Origin: Aphidius gifuensis
Lineage: Eukaryota > Arthropoda > Insecta > Hymenoptera > Braconidae
Length of the DNA stretch: 64,000 bases
Direction of reading: 5' to 3'
Assembly (NCBI RefSeq): GCF_014905175.1
Contig: NC_057792.1
Location: 2,294,001-2,358,000, forward strand
The notes beneath the pieces are model-generated. The model worked only from the letters and a program-made list of their open reading frames with translations. It ran no database searches and was not told the DNA's origin. This document shows positions 27,255-42,200 of this stretch, piece after piece (positions within the stretch are counted from its first letter, which is position 1; every line of letters begins with the position of its first letter). Made by a program: the position numbers and the translations under genes.

Positions 27255-30200
27255 ATGCTTTCGTACATGCTACCAACGGGGGACAAACCTCCACCAGGTG
27301 AAACTCATAATCAAGCATACAATCGTTTATCACGTTTACAAAATCGTAATAATAATAATGGTCAAATAATAAGAAATGGAATAATAAATACAACAACAAT
27401 AATGCAACCAAGACGTACTATTGAAGTTAATAAAAATTCTGGTACATCATCAATGATGATTACGACAACATTACCATTAAAAAATATTGATAATAGCCAT
27501 GATAATAATTGTAAAAAAAATGATATTAATAATCATAGTCCAAAGCATAATGGTACGACAATAATAACAACAGCAACACCAAGAAAATCAACTTTACATA
27601 CATCAAGAGTTACTAAGGATGATAGTCTTCATAGTATTAATAGTGAAGCAAGTACTGGTGGTGGTAGTGATAGAAAATCTAAAATTGCTAATGGTGCTAA
27701 ACATGCTAATCTCAAAAGGTAAATATTTTTACTTTTACTATTTTTTTTTAATTACAATTTAGGACTGTTTTATTGCTCTATTAATAAATTTTTAATTACT
27801 AGAGAATTTTAATTATTAATTTGTTGGAAAAAAATTTATTTATATTATTATTTTTTGGATAATTTTAACATCTTTAATGACAAATTAATTTCTCATTTAT
27901 CTTGTTTTAAAAAAAAATGATTTTACCGTTTTTAAAAAAAACTTATTCAACTGATTGAATAATTATTTTTATATTTTTTTAAATAGATTATTTATTTTTG
28001 TTTTTTTTTTTCATTATAGTTAAAATTAAATTTTGATTAGTTTTTTTTTAGATACGTCCTTGAATGTAAATAAAATTTTAATGGCTTATTGATAAAAATA
28101 AATTTTAGGTTTTTAAATTACAATTTTTTTTGGTAAATGAATTGTTTTTTTTTTTTGTTTTAACTAGTATAATGAGGTATTGTAAAATATAAAAATTACG
28201 CAACTTTGATTTCACATACCAGTGTGAATCACACTACGAAACATCGTAAAAGAATGCCTCACTGTCAAGGCACTTTAAAATAGTATCCCACTTTTTTTTG
28301 TTTTATAACTTTTTATTTTTTATTTAAATTTTATTTATATAAATATATTTTTTCATCGTTTTTATCCAAGAATTATATAAAGAATACAAATAAATGTTTT
28401 TTATTATTTTAAATTAAATTTTATTATTTTTTTCACTTAAATTACATCATTTACTTTTATAAAAAAAAATTATTTGTTTGTCCTCAAAGAACCTTGAAAA
28501 TATATATTTATATTTTTTTACTTTTTATTTAATAATAAAAAAAAAATACTGAAATTGTTTGTCTCGTTGTTGTTGCGTCATTGAGAAATGTATAAATGTA
28601 ATTTATATTTTTTTATTACATTAGAATTGTTGAACTGGATCATCAATAGAAATTATAAAAAATAAAAAAAAAGTTATGAGAGAGAAAACAATGGAACAAT
28701 GTATCAAAATAATTGTAGTACATAAATCATTGAAGGTTTTGAACTGAATTATTATATTTTCTTACGTATCGCCCACACAGATAATTATAATTATATCATT
28801 TTCATGGTGTATTTGAGCTGTCGTAAATACTTTTACTTGGGCGTAATATCCATTTTACTTATTTATTATTTTTTCTATTTGAAAAATTTTTCTCTCTCAT
28901 TTCTTTTGTATATACCTTTGAGCTACAAAACGTGTCTACTTTTTAATGCTTATCGTAGGTGTACAGACACATACCCCAGGTACATTTTCTATTTATAGCT
29001 GCAGAATAATTTTCAAAATATTATTCTGTTAAATATAGAGCCTTTATTATTTATTTTAAATTTTATTTATATCAATGATTCAATTAGCTATCAATAATAT
29101 ATATTCATTGAAATTAAATATAAAAATTCCAATCTTTAATTCATCTTTGTATTTATATTATTTTTTTGAATTTAAAAAAATTTTTTTCCTCCTAAGTACA
29201 GTTTTATTTCCATGAAAGAAATTCATTTTTTTTTTTTTTTGCTATATATTTATATCAATGATTAAATTAATTATCTATATCCTATATTCATTAAAATAAT
29301 TTTTTTATATTTTTTACATATACACTCTTATTAATCTTTGTATTGAAATAATTTTTTTTTTTTTTTCAATTTCAATATATATATATTTTTATTTTCTTGA
29401 TATTAATTTAAAAAAAAAAATATATTTACTTACAATTACGGAGTATTCAACTGATCCCATCGAAGATTCATGCACCTTGTGTAAGCTCTCTCTTTCTCTC
29501 TCTTTCTTCTCTCTCAGTCCCATTATACTTGCGAACAAGTTAAAAATGAAATAATGTAAAATACATATATATACATTTAAACTTGAATATTTAATTATAT
29601 TTTATTTATTTTTCTGGTGTTTATAGTCTTGGGTATATAAATGAAAAATAAAAAAAAAACGTTTAAATGAGTATTTGACTCGCCTACTGACCCAACAAAG
29701 TACAGACTGCAATCAGACCCTCCTGAGAGATACCATCATCGCCTCAGGTTTTTCCTACCCAATACTTTTTATTTATATTTATTAAAAAATCAAAAAATAC
29801 TTGAACATTTTTAATATTATATTTTTTTTTTAAAAGTTAATCCCAGAGAGATCGATAGAATTGCAGTTTGCCGGCCTCGACCCCGACCTACCCCTAACCA
29901 AACCATCCAACTTATACGTCTGGTATTTTTCACCTTGAAAATTCACTTTGCCTTTAGCAAATAACATATCTTTAACTTTTTTTTATTTTTATTATTTATT
30001 ATTCTCAATTGACTGTATAATTTAACTGCAAATTTTCCTAATCAGTTAATCATACCGAGTGAAGATATGGCTTTTTTTTTATCAATAGAAAATTAGATAA
30101 AATTTATCTTTTATTTGCAAAGTGCTTTTGATAAAATAATCCATGTTATTATTTATTTATTTTTAAACAGGAAAAAATTTTTTTATTATTTTTTATTTAT

Positions 30201-33200
30201 ATTTTTATATTGTTTGAGTCAATTAGAATGGATTGAAATTATTTTATTTTTTCATTTTAATTATTTCATTATGATTATCCTTGAATTTATTCGATAAATA
30301 TTTATTTATTTATATTTATTTAAATTTCAAAATTTTCATTGTTAGTAGTTCTTTCTGGTGGTATTCCATAGAACTTTTTAACTCGGTCGGTAAAATGTTA
30401 CTTGAACAAAAAAAGCCGCCAACTTTTTAAATTAAAATTATATAATTTTACAATAAAATTTCTATAATTATTTATAACCATTGTGGTTTTAAATTTTAAT
30501 AACTTTTCAAGTAATATTTTATAATATAAATTGAGGTTTAACTATCGTATTTTTGTGTGGTATTGTTTTACCAACCTGCATGTTATTTTACTTTTTTTTT
30601 TCGTCGCAATAAACATGTTACATTGTAGCAACAATTGTGCAATAAACTATATTTATTTTACGACCTGCTATTAATCATTATTTCTAAAACAACTTATTAT
30701 TATTTTTGTCTATTATCATCTATATTTATATTTTCATAATATTCGCAATAATAATTTTTTTCAGGGTTTCATTTGGCTCGAGCAAAGGATCCATGGTAGA
30801 GACACTAGTTTACGAAACTCCGGTACAGGAAGAGCCGGAAATTAATCACTTCCTTGACCATAATGGTCGATTACCAATGATTCCAGTTCCTGACACAGAG
30901 TAAGTTGACAAAAAAAAAATCAAATTCACCTTATTTAAAAGAGCAATTTACAGAAAATTTATCCAAGTAATTTAAAAAATAATAATTCATATAAATTACA
31001 TTTTAAAAAGCGTAATAATAAAATCTCTCATTACTTATACGACAAAATAATAACAATAACAATAATAAATAATAATTTTTTAATTTTTTTTATTACGTTT
31101 AAATGTTATGAATGAATGTGATAACTATATACCACCCACATGTATATAAAAAAATAAAATGAATATACATATGAAAAGACCTTGCAAGAGTCATCTTTTT
31201 AGCATGTCAATTCATTATCACTCTTGATCCCGTTAATGACTCGTTGCCTTCGTGTTTCAAATGCGTATAATAATGTCTTGTATTATTTTCCCCTTAAAAA
31301 TCATTACAAGCATCTCTTTTTATTATTTTTTATTTTTTTTTATTTGCTATTTATCTTTGGGTTATTTCTATTATTATTTTATATGTAGCCTTATATATAA
31401 GCCTGAATAATATAATATCTGGCACATATGTTCATCACGTTTTTGTGTCTATATAGTGTATAAAATTATTCAAAATGGGTCGGTGCAACAAACCAACAGA
31501 CGTTTTGATACTCAGAAAAACACAACTTACGACTCGGTAGAATCATAAAACTGCAGAGATTGAATAAAAAAAATATATATATATAATTATCTCATCCATC
31601 TAACGTCTGGCTTATACTATGAACGTTTGCAATTTTCTTTACGTATTTTGATTGTTTTTTATACTTGATAAAAAATAACAAGTATTTGCAGAAGAGTGAC
31701 TCGACTATTTTTGTTGACAACTATTTATGGTTGTCGTTATGGCTAATCGATTAAATATTTTTTGTACTTTGGAATCTTTATGATTATTTTAATTTAATAT
31801 GTTGCGTGTGGTGGGACTATTGTTATTTTCGGCACTAGGTGTGTCAGGGTGACGTCAACAACATAATAAATGTTGCTAAAGACTTTACTCTATATTTTTT
31901 TTATTTATATTTTTTTTTGGATTAATAATTTTACTTTTATATGGTATTTTTTGAGCTTTTTTCGCTAATAGGGTTGGATTTTTTTTTTAAAGAGCTGTGG
32001 TTATAATTAGAAATCATATTATGAATGTTTTTTTCATGCAAATCTCTACACGTGCTATAGAAATAATTTAAAAAAATTTTAGTATAGACAATAATCGACT
32101 GATTGATAAAAAATTAATTTTTTAAATTGACTTTTTTATCTGACGTATAAAAATAAATACTCAAGAATTCACATTAGTGCGTGATTTGATAAAAATAAAA
32201 TAAAAAACCCCACTTACTCGCGACAAGCGATTTTACAAAAATAAATTTTATCACAAAACCTTGAATATTATAAAATAATATAATAAATAAATAAAAATAA
32301 AAAAAAAAAAAACTAGGTCACATGGAAAGATGTATCACTGAAAAAAAAATAAAATTTAATATTATTTTCAAATTTATATCTATTTCTATTTCTATAAAGC
32401 TATTATTTACCTATTTTTTCTGGAATAAAAAATAAATTAAATAGCAAACACTTCAACTCCATAAAACTAGATAAAATTGCATTTTTTTTTTTTTTTTTCA
32501 ATAATTAAATTATTAAATAAATAATATAAATAAATAAAAATACGCATGCGTATTGTATTCGGTTGTAGTCGGTTATATTCGACCGGCATTATAAGAGAGG
32601 AGAGAGAGAGAGAGAGAGATTAATAATAATAATAATAAAATAAAAAAAGTCATACTACCACATTCATATAACAACAGGCGTGGTAGATTGTACGAATAAA
32701 TGTTAGAGAGGGATACTCACAGTGGGCAATCAAGGGGGTTGGTGGGGTAAATGGGGAGAAGGGGGGTACAAACGTAAAACTTGTGGGTCTCGACATTTAG
32801 TCGAGTCAAGCCCGGTTTCGGCCTGACAGTCTTATTTAGACCCCATTGATACATCCGCAAATATAATTTTATCAAAAAAAAAAAAAAAGAAATTATCCAC
32901 TGTGTTTAAGTTAATTAACAAATTTCTATAATTATTATTCAATTATTTTTTATATTTTATTTATAAATTAATTGATTATTTATTTGGTATATTTATAATC
33001 GAAATTTTTTTATATTTTATTTTTCTATTTATGTGTCTTCCAACCCTTGTCCCCTTGAATTTTATTCTCCCTCTCTCTACCAACCCTGATTGGAATTTAT
33101 CCAGCATCTTTTTTTTTTTTTTTTCTACTTGTTACAAAAGTAGACTCTATTCTGTTGATTTATATTGGTAACATCGCGGGAAAATAACGTGAAAATAAAT

Positions 33201-36200
33201 TAACCGATATCACACTGTGCATATACTATTAAATCAGTGAATAATAATTTTTTTTTTTTTTTTCGAAATTTTGTAAGATAAGGTGTGATTAATTACTACA
33301 GTGTGTGTTATATTATTTAAATTTATCTGGATATATTATTTGGATTAAATAACAAAGAAAAATAATAAAGGTAATATTATTTATATTAACTATTAAATTT
33401 ACTCCAAAATGTTGAAGTTTATTGGGCAATTTTCAAGTCAGTTTATTTTGAAGCAGAGATATACCTGGATGGAATTTTACCTTAATTTTTTTTTGTTGTC
33501 CTTTTTTCGGTCGAGACATTCTTCTTTCTGTAACAATGATAAAAAGAAAAAAAAATTATTATAAAATTTTTAGAATATAATCTTTAAAATAGCTTTATGA
33601 TAAAAAAATTATATCAAGTCATTTTTTTTTATTTTAAATTGTTCGAGGTATTTTTAATTTTCATGGTGAATTATTTTTTAACTCAAAAAGTTAATTGCAT
33701 TTTTATTTTTGTTATTATTTTTAATAGACTGAAGGAAAAAAAAATGAGTGTTATAAATTCCTCGAATGATCTACTACTTAGATCCAATTTTACCAATTAA
33801 ATAATTGTCTTTTTAGTTAATTTATTTTAATGATTATTTTAATAGTTAATTTCATGATAAAATCATGTCTGAGCAACACAGTGTTTATCTACTTAATTGT
33901 TTACTCAGTAATTTTTTTTTTTTTGGTAGTTGTTCAAGATAAAAATTTGTTTTATTTTTTGTTTCATGTATAGTTTAATATTGATATAGAATTTTTATAT
34001 CATTTTTTTTTTATATATAAAAAGAGAATTAAATTACGCCGGTTTCCCTGATGTTGCTATGGTTACCCGCCATCTTGACACATACGTTTCACTAGCATCC
34101 TCCCGTCCACCTTGCGATCTTTTTGCTCCGATAAAATCGATACGATAATAAAACAATTCATTTAAAAAAAAAATATACATGCCTTATGATTTAAATCATA
34201 AACATGCCTCTTTAATTATCCATTTTATTTTTAAAATTTTACTTTGCTAATTACTTTTATTTAAAAAACATGTGTTTAATTACTGTATCGTAAATTTAAA
34301 ATGTAATTTAGCACGATACAGTTTTTTTAAATACAAAAAAAAGCATAAAATACAATTTAAACTTAAATATAATATAATATTTTTTTACTCCAATGAATAA
34401 TAACAATAAAAAAATACTTATTAATCAGTTAATTAAATTAAAAATAATTAAATTAAATTCATGGATTTTTATTTTAATTGGTTAATGTTCGAAACGTCAA
34501 TATTGACAGTTGTAATTTTATTTTTAATCATTATAAAATTGCATATTGATGGCTGAATAAAGAAAATATAAAAAAAATTTATTTACAAAATGCAATTGAG
34601 AATGAAAAATGTTGTGTATAATTATACAAAAATAGCATCATTGCGTCGTACCAAAAAAATAATAATAAAAAAACTCATATGTATCTGACTTTTAAAGCAT
34701 TTATAATATACACATGTTATTTAAATATTTGTATGTCTTGGTGTGGCAATCTGTTGGTGTCTGGATGATGTCACAGACTCAAGGTCTAACGAGGTGTTTT
34801 AATTTGTGTGTGTTTGTTAAAATGACGTCAGATTAAATGAAAAGTAAATGATGAGAAAATGAATTATAAATAAATAATAATATGAAAAATTAAAAAATTC
34901 AATAAATTTTATAAATAAATAGCACAAGTTTTAATTATTAATTAAATTTAAAAATTTATTATATACTTGTAAAATCATTTGATATATAAAAAATAAAAAA
35001 TTCATTTTCCAAAAATGTATTTTAAAAATGTAGGTCAAATATTTTGCAATTTAATTGGATAACTTTTCTAAAATGGCTAAAATTTTTATTTTTTTTTTTT
35101 TCATATATTAAGTTTGTTTGGAAAATTACTTTCACCTTTGTACTATTTTTTTTTATTTATAATGTTGAAATTAATATTTGCAAGTCAATAAAGTTTTTAC
35201 ATTTTAATGTTTCAAGATAAAATATAAATTTGCATTGATGAATGTCTCAGTGATTTCTAAATGTTAAAAAGCTCAATGAGCTTTTATTAAATTAAATAAA
35301 ATTTCTTTTATTTAATTTAATATTTTTTAAGCCATCATTAATATAGAAACAAAAAAAAAAATAATTATTATAAATGAATTCATAGTATTTATCACTTGAA
35401 TGTTTTCTTTTTTTTTTTTTTTATCTTTCTGTTTATATCAACTTGAAATAACTCCTTTATTTTATCAATACATGCTTGAATTTTATTACGTTGAGATTTA
35501 GTTCAACTCTATTAAATCTAGAATAACTTTACGATAAATAAAATAACACACGAACATAAGATGAAAAAATAACACGTAAATATTTACGAATATTATTTTT
35601 ATTTATTATATTAATTGAAACATAATTTTCACTCTATCAAGATAGCGAGATATTTAAAAAAAAAAAAAATAAAACTGACATGTATATGAGTGACATAATT
35701 AGTTCATTTCATTTCAATATCGTGGGTTGATTTCCAATTATTTTCCGGTCAATCAAGAGACAAATCCAGAAATTGTCATTAGCAACATATTAAAGACTAA
35801 AATACCAATTTAATTCTGTGATAAATCTTTCACAGACTGTCTAAATTTCAGCATACAATTTTAATGAATTTAAAAAAAAAACATTTATGTCTTTATTAAT
35901 TCAAAAAAGTGTATTAATTTCGACAAATTTAAATTAGTGATTCTCATAATATCTCAAGAAATGGCATAATATTTTTATTTAAAACTTTTATTATTTTCTT
36001 CGAGATAAATCTTCAGACGCAATTGAGAATCACCAAGAAATATACCCACACAAAATGTTGCAAGTTGACTCATATTTTTTTTTATTTTATAAACTTCCTT
36101 CTTGTCTTGAACAAAAAACTATGGGAATGTCTTCAATTATACTCGAGTGGGTTGTTTTAAAAAAATAAAAAACTATTCCTTTTTTTCTTTCGCGTTTCAT

Positions 36201-39200
36201 TATAATAAACTTAATTATTTTCATATTTTTATTGTTAATTTATGGAATTTAAAAAAATATAAATTCATATTTATTTTAAAAATAAATTACTATATTATCA
36301 AACGCCTCTGATAATAAATTTACATTGAAAGCAATCAAGCGTGGGATTAGTGTCCGACATAACTCGATTCTCCAAGGATCAATTGCACGATTTAAATAAC
36401 TGATATTTTCAAAGTCAATGTACTCAATGCAATAATATTTTAATTAAATTCATAAAAATATTACATTTTACTCAATGAATCTTAATGTCTTAATTGCCCA
36501 TGGATGGTATATCAAATTACAATTTTTTCTATACTTTATTTATATTTTTTAATTTTATAAAAATAATCATAAATAACTAGTCACGCGAGTCTGTTAAATT
36601 GCATTCACCAGGTGTGGAAAAATACACCTGTATCATCCTGATAATAAAATATAAAAATTCAAATCTTAATCTTTTTTATTTTTAAATATTTTTATTGACA
36701 TATATAATTTAAAAAAATTAATAATAATTGATTTTTAAATATAATAAAAATATAGTAAACAATGAGATAAATTTATCATTTTCTTTATTTTATTTTTTTT
36801 GTATTTTTTCTGATAAGAATATAGAGTGTATAATATAGGGGTTGAATTGGCGCCAAGCTGACCAGATCGATTATTTCTATTGCGACCTAGAGAACCACAA
36901 TTCTTGTTATAATTTTCAAGAAAATAAATTAACATAGAATAAAAATAAAAGTGAATTTGAATAATAAATTTATAAAAAAAAAATTTCAAATAAAATGAAT
37001 GTATAATTAATTAATTTATAATTTCAGTGAAGGAAGAGAAAAAGTACGAGTTGCATTCCTGGGTCCACAGCCCCATCCTGTGACACCTGGTGTCCTACTT
37101 CTTGATCCAATTTTACCCCCCGGGGTTCACCTTCTAGATAACATGTCAACTGGACCTGCGGAGCTTTTAACAACTCATACAGAGCACACATCACCTGCCT
37201 ATCACACCCAGATCAGGTAAAAAAAATAAAAATAAATCTCCTTTTTTAAATAGTATATCTGATATAATTTATTTATAAAAATATAAACATTGTATCCACT
37301 CCCTACCCTCTTTTGACGGTTTCAAAAATTCCCATTTTTTTTTCTAGACTTGCTGGGGTTCTACACAATTTAATAAAAAAAAAATAACGAGGATAGCTCA
37401 ACTCTGCCATAGACAAAAAAATTAAAAACACTTAAAATCATTGACAAAAAAATTAAAAACCCTTGAAATCCACTCCCTACCCTCTTTTGACAGTTTCAAA
37501 AATTCCCATTTTTTTTCCTGGACTTATCGTCTATTATAAGTATTTTCGTATCGTATCGTATCGTATCGTGATTATCGTCTATCGCGGCAGCATTAATAAA
37601 CAAAGACGGGAATAGTTAAATTAATGATCTCAAAAATTTCTCGCGATCGAGATCATAATAAACAGGATGTACCGATCAGGCTTTTTCACACGTATATATT
37701 TAAAACAACCCTTTCATTAAAAAAAAAAAAATCTATTTATACGTTTTACATAAAGTTGTTACAATCAACTTCCTGGTTGTTATTTATTTTTATTTTTTAA
37801 TTCATTTATTTCTCTTTGTTATAAATGTTTTTTTTTTTATTTAAAAAATATATATTGTTTATTTTTATGAATTAAAAATAAAATTTAAAAGTAGCAAGTG
37901 CACCTAGTGCATGCCAGTTCTTATCAGCCAATCACAATGTAATTTGCAGTTAAAACGCGAATATTGATAGGGTAAAAAAGTATCGTACTAAAATAGCATT
38001 TATAATTTTTTTTTTTTAAACAACTTTTTTTTTCTTAGTATATAATTAATTTTAACTTGATATATATTTTATTATTATTATTTTAATTGTATATTTATTG
38101 ATATGAATATTTTTGAAAAATTCATTATTAAATTTGTATTATAAATAATTACGTGCTCTAATTTTTATGAAAACTTTTTCTTATATTTTTTATTTTTTCT
38201 AATTGCTTTGTAATATAAAATAATGATAGTTATTTTTAATTAATTTAAAAAGGGCTTTTGTTTTAATTTAAATTAAATTCGTTGTCAAAGTCATGGTATG
38301 ACCATGTGACTATTTGGTTTTGATGTTGACCGGCGCAGAATGTGACTGTCTATTTGTGGGTCGAAATTGTCCCGGAAGATGTTCTCCCCTAAGTCTCAGA
38401 ATTTTATCTAAATTTAAAATTACAATATATAAAAAATAAAAAAGCTTTATGATAAAAAGTAGAGCTTTTCTTATTTTATTTTTGTGTTAATTATTTTTTA
38501 TATAATAAAAATAAAAATATATGATTAGTTAAACAATAGGGTGTTGTTGAAGTTGGACCCCTAGGTTTACATGTTGTATATTGCACAAATAGAGACACAA
38601 GAGGATGGAGGATCGATAAAGCGTGGGTGGGATGTGCAGAGGTGCTTTCAATTCAGCCACCAGTCGCGCTGTTGACTGCATTGGCGAGCACAACTAAAAC
38701 TCGTTTCTGCACTCTCGTTTTTCAAAATATCCAGGGAAATAAAATCACATATAATTCATCAAAATATCTTGTCAATATTTTTTTTTGCAATATGGTTTTT
38801 TTTTTTTAATTAAATGGTGCTTTTAAAATATACTTTAACAGTGTTACCTGTCAGTGCTAAAAGTTTAGTGAAAAAAAAAAAGCCAAGTGTACTTAAAATT
38901 ATATTTTTAATCAAAAAAATAAAATATCAATAATATATATATATTTTTTCTTCAAATTAAAAATAATAATTAAAATTTTATTTCAATAATTATAATGACA
39001 TTAATTTATCCCTCAAATTGGATGAATTTTTTTTCACTTTTTTTACCTGAAAATATTTACATTTTAATTGCGGAAATATCATTAGTGTCAATCTTGATTT
39101 AAATATTTTTTTTTCCTCTAGTAATTATTTTAATTCAAGTGTAATATTATCATTATTATTTTAATTCATTTGAGTTTAATGTACGCATTGTTTTAATAGT

Positions 39201-42200
39201 GCCAAATAAACTATTGCCAAAAGGAAAAAAAAATCAAGACCATGACCTGACCAATAATAATTCCCACCAAAGTAATTAATGAAAATTCAATGAAAAAAAA
39301 AAAAAAATAGATATGATTTATAAATTTAATTGTTAATAAGATTATATTAATTTTTTTATATCCATTTTGATAAATCAGGTGTAAAAAAAATGCGTTTATC
39401 GCGCAGTCGCATGTAACACTGTATCATACACTCTGTTAACCTGCTGCCCCATATAAAACTTCCCCATTCTTTCATGCATCACGTGGACAATATATTAAAT
39501 GCTCCAAATGTCACCGGTAAAAGTTCAAACAAAAAAAAAAAATTATTATTCAAATAATATTATGTAAACTACTATGTACACTATTGACATTATCATGATT
39601 ACATCATTTTCTTTTATATCAAGTTAAAAATTTATGTATTTTTTTTTTTTTTTTCTTGCAAACAATTGATGACAATGATATAATTCGCACTTGTTTCCGC
39701 GCTCTTTATATACCATTGCGATTTGCGCGTGTCGTCATTTAACATCGATTAACATGTTCTCCCCCAGGTCTTAATATCATCCTCATATATTTTTTTCTAT
39801 GGCCCTTGAGTGTGCTAAACTACTTGTTTCACACTCCTACTCGAAAAAAAAAAAATACAATAAATACACTGTTTGACTTTTCAATATACTAATGTTATTT
39901 TTAAAAATGTAAATTAATTTTTAAATTGAAAAAAAATATGTATATAAAAATTGATATAAATTTGTTTTAATATTATATAATTAAAAATTCATTTTTTCTT
40001 TTTTATAAGTTTAAAAATATTTTCATTAGTTTTGTGTAATATTTGTGGCTTTATCGGCCTATGGGAAATACCGAAGGGTGAATAAATAGGTCACTGATTT
40101 TATAAATATAGTTTATTAATGTATAAAAAATTTGAAAATAATCTTGTTGTGAAAGAAAATTAAAATATCCAAAATTTATTTAAATTATATATACATCGTC
40201 AATTATATATCATCCAAGGTTTTATTAATATTGATCAATCAATCAATTCACAATTTAAATTTTTATTAAATTTTAAAAAATTAATATTGTCATCTCAAAG
40301 AAGTGTTAATTTTTTATTTAAATTTTTAAATATTACATACGATTTTTTGGTCTCTAAAAATTGAACAGTTATTTATTTTTCTAGTGTATATTTTTGTGGT
40401 TTATTTATCAAAAAATTTAAAATGTTAAAAGAAATATTAACTTTTAACATGTGTGGGTTTTGACCAACGTGTCATCGCAAAAATACATTGGCTGCCTGAA
40501 ATAACTAAAAACGCCTTGGTTTGTCGACAAGAAAACCAACTGGAATTTAAGTTTGAATTTAAAAATATATAACCTACAACAATAATAATTTAATCAAACA
40601 TCTAAATATAAAATCCTAATAATAGTAATAACATAAATCAATAGTGTATTTTTTTATCAATATATATTGTGATAAACAAAGTGATTATAAACAGAGCGTG
40701 ATGTGAATATATTTCAAATGAAAATATTATTGTCATCATAAATACAAAATGAACATTGAAAATTATATAAAACTGGGATAAATATTTCTCTCTAGAAAAA
40801 AAAAGCACCTAAACATTATAAATAAAATTTATTTTTCAAAATAATAAAATATAATAAAATCGAAATAAATATGACGACAAATCACGGTGGTCACGTTTAT
40901 TACGTTATTAAAGTGCCAAAAGAAGGCGAAGAAAATAACGATGAAAGGTAAAAAAATTAAAAAAAACAATATTCAATAAAACAATAATAAATAATATTTA
41001 TAAAATTATATAAATATATAATTTTTAAATGTTTATATTAAAAGTAGGTCACAAGTATAAAAAAATCAATTTAAATTTATTTCTTTTTCTTCATTCAGGA
41101 AGTAATCTTGATTATTTATTTTTTTTTTCTCTATAAAGTAGACTGATATATTTTTTTCTGAGGTTTTATTATGAGGCCTAATGTTCGTGGGGACATGAAA
41201 GCCGTCGTCAAAACTTAAGGAGGCCATCTACCCCTTGCTATTTGTCAGAGGGTCTTCAACCCCTCATAGATGTATACACACTAACATTTTTTTTTTTTTT
41301 TCTTTTTACTATCTATTTTTTAATCCATGTCTGTGACGTTTATATATTCTTTGTCTATTCAAAACTATCGAATGTAATTCCAGGGATGCCAGTGCATTCT
41401 CATTCCAATTCGGTCTATGAACTCGTTTAAATTCATTCTTCTTGTTCATGTTGACTGATGGCTTTATACAAACAAAAAAAAAATAAAATTATCACGAAAA
41501 ATATCTATTAAAAATTAAACATCATTTCTGATTATTATTTTTTTTTTTTTGATACAAATGTAAGCTTTATTTTTAAATGAGGGAATGAAAATAAAAGCCA
41601 CTCGCTTTTTTTTAAAAAATAATTTTTTGTCTTTTTAGTATTTTGCTTATTTTAATACAGGCTATATTGTTAAATAAACAGTGTGGTAATACATACACTT
41701 TCATTTGTACATTGTCTGTGAATTTTTAAGTCAAATTTAAATTTTGTAATATCACCAAAAAAAAACGTCAAAAACACTCAGACAAATTGGCTGACGTTCA
41801 AAAAATTTACTTCTCCACGTTCTATTTTTTTGTCATTTTTTTTTCAGACAATAACCATTCATAATAATGAAAATAGATTTTAAAAAAATTTATTTTATTC
41901 AATTGTTTATATAACAAAATGTGTCTTGTTTAATTTTTTAATTAAAATTTTTGACATTCAATTTTTAAAATCGATTAACAAAAAAAAAATAAGAAAAAAA
42001 ATATCCCCTTCATTTGGACGCCGGTATTAATTTCCTGTTTCCTGTTATTTTAAATATCCAAACTGTTTGCAAAAATTATTTTTCAATAAACAAACACAAT
42101 TTTTAATCTACAAATAAAAAAAAAAAACGAATAAAATAATTAAATTTCTCCTACAAAAAGTTTGTGTGTCTTGAATAATAATAAAAAAATTTCTAAACAC

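Larger units (their letters stand above)
30900..37027 (+). other. Intron of the CaaX gene with promoter-like islands
   Basis: About 6 kb between coding exons 2 and 3. It contains a G-rich tract (32734-32766), a GA microsatellite (32593-32619) beside an AAT run, an island ending in a possible donor near 33368, and a GC-richer block at 34035-34145 with motif matches described separately. No coding exon was found. Confidence 0.55.
37217..40870 (+). other. Non-coding interval between CaaX-gene exon 3 and the alternative first exon
   Basis: Holds a 54-bp direct repeat, a TCGTA pentanucleotide repeat and a less A+T-rich open-frame patch at 38540-38806, all described separately. No exon that fits the gene's phase-2 junctions was found. 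Confidence 0.55.

Noticed and set aside
29485..29540. CT-rich tract ending CAG, resembling a splice acceptor before an exon
   Set aside because: No open frame in a phase compatible with the flanking exons of the CaaX gene, and no donor follows.
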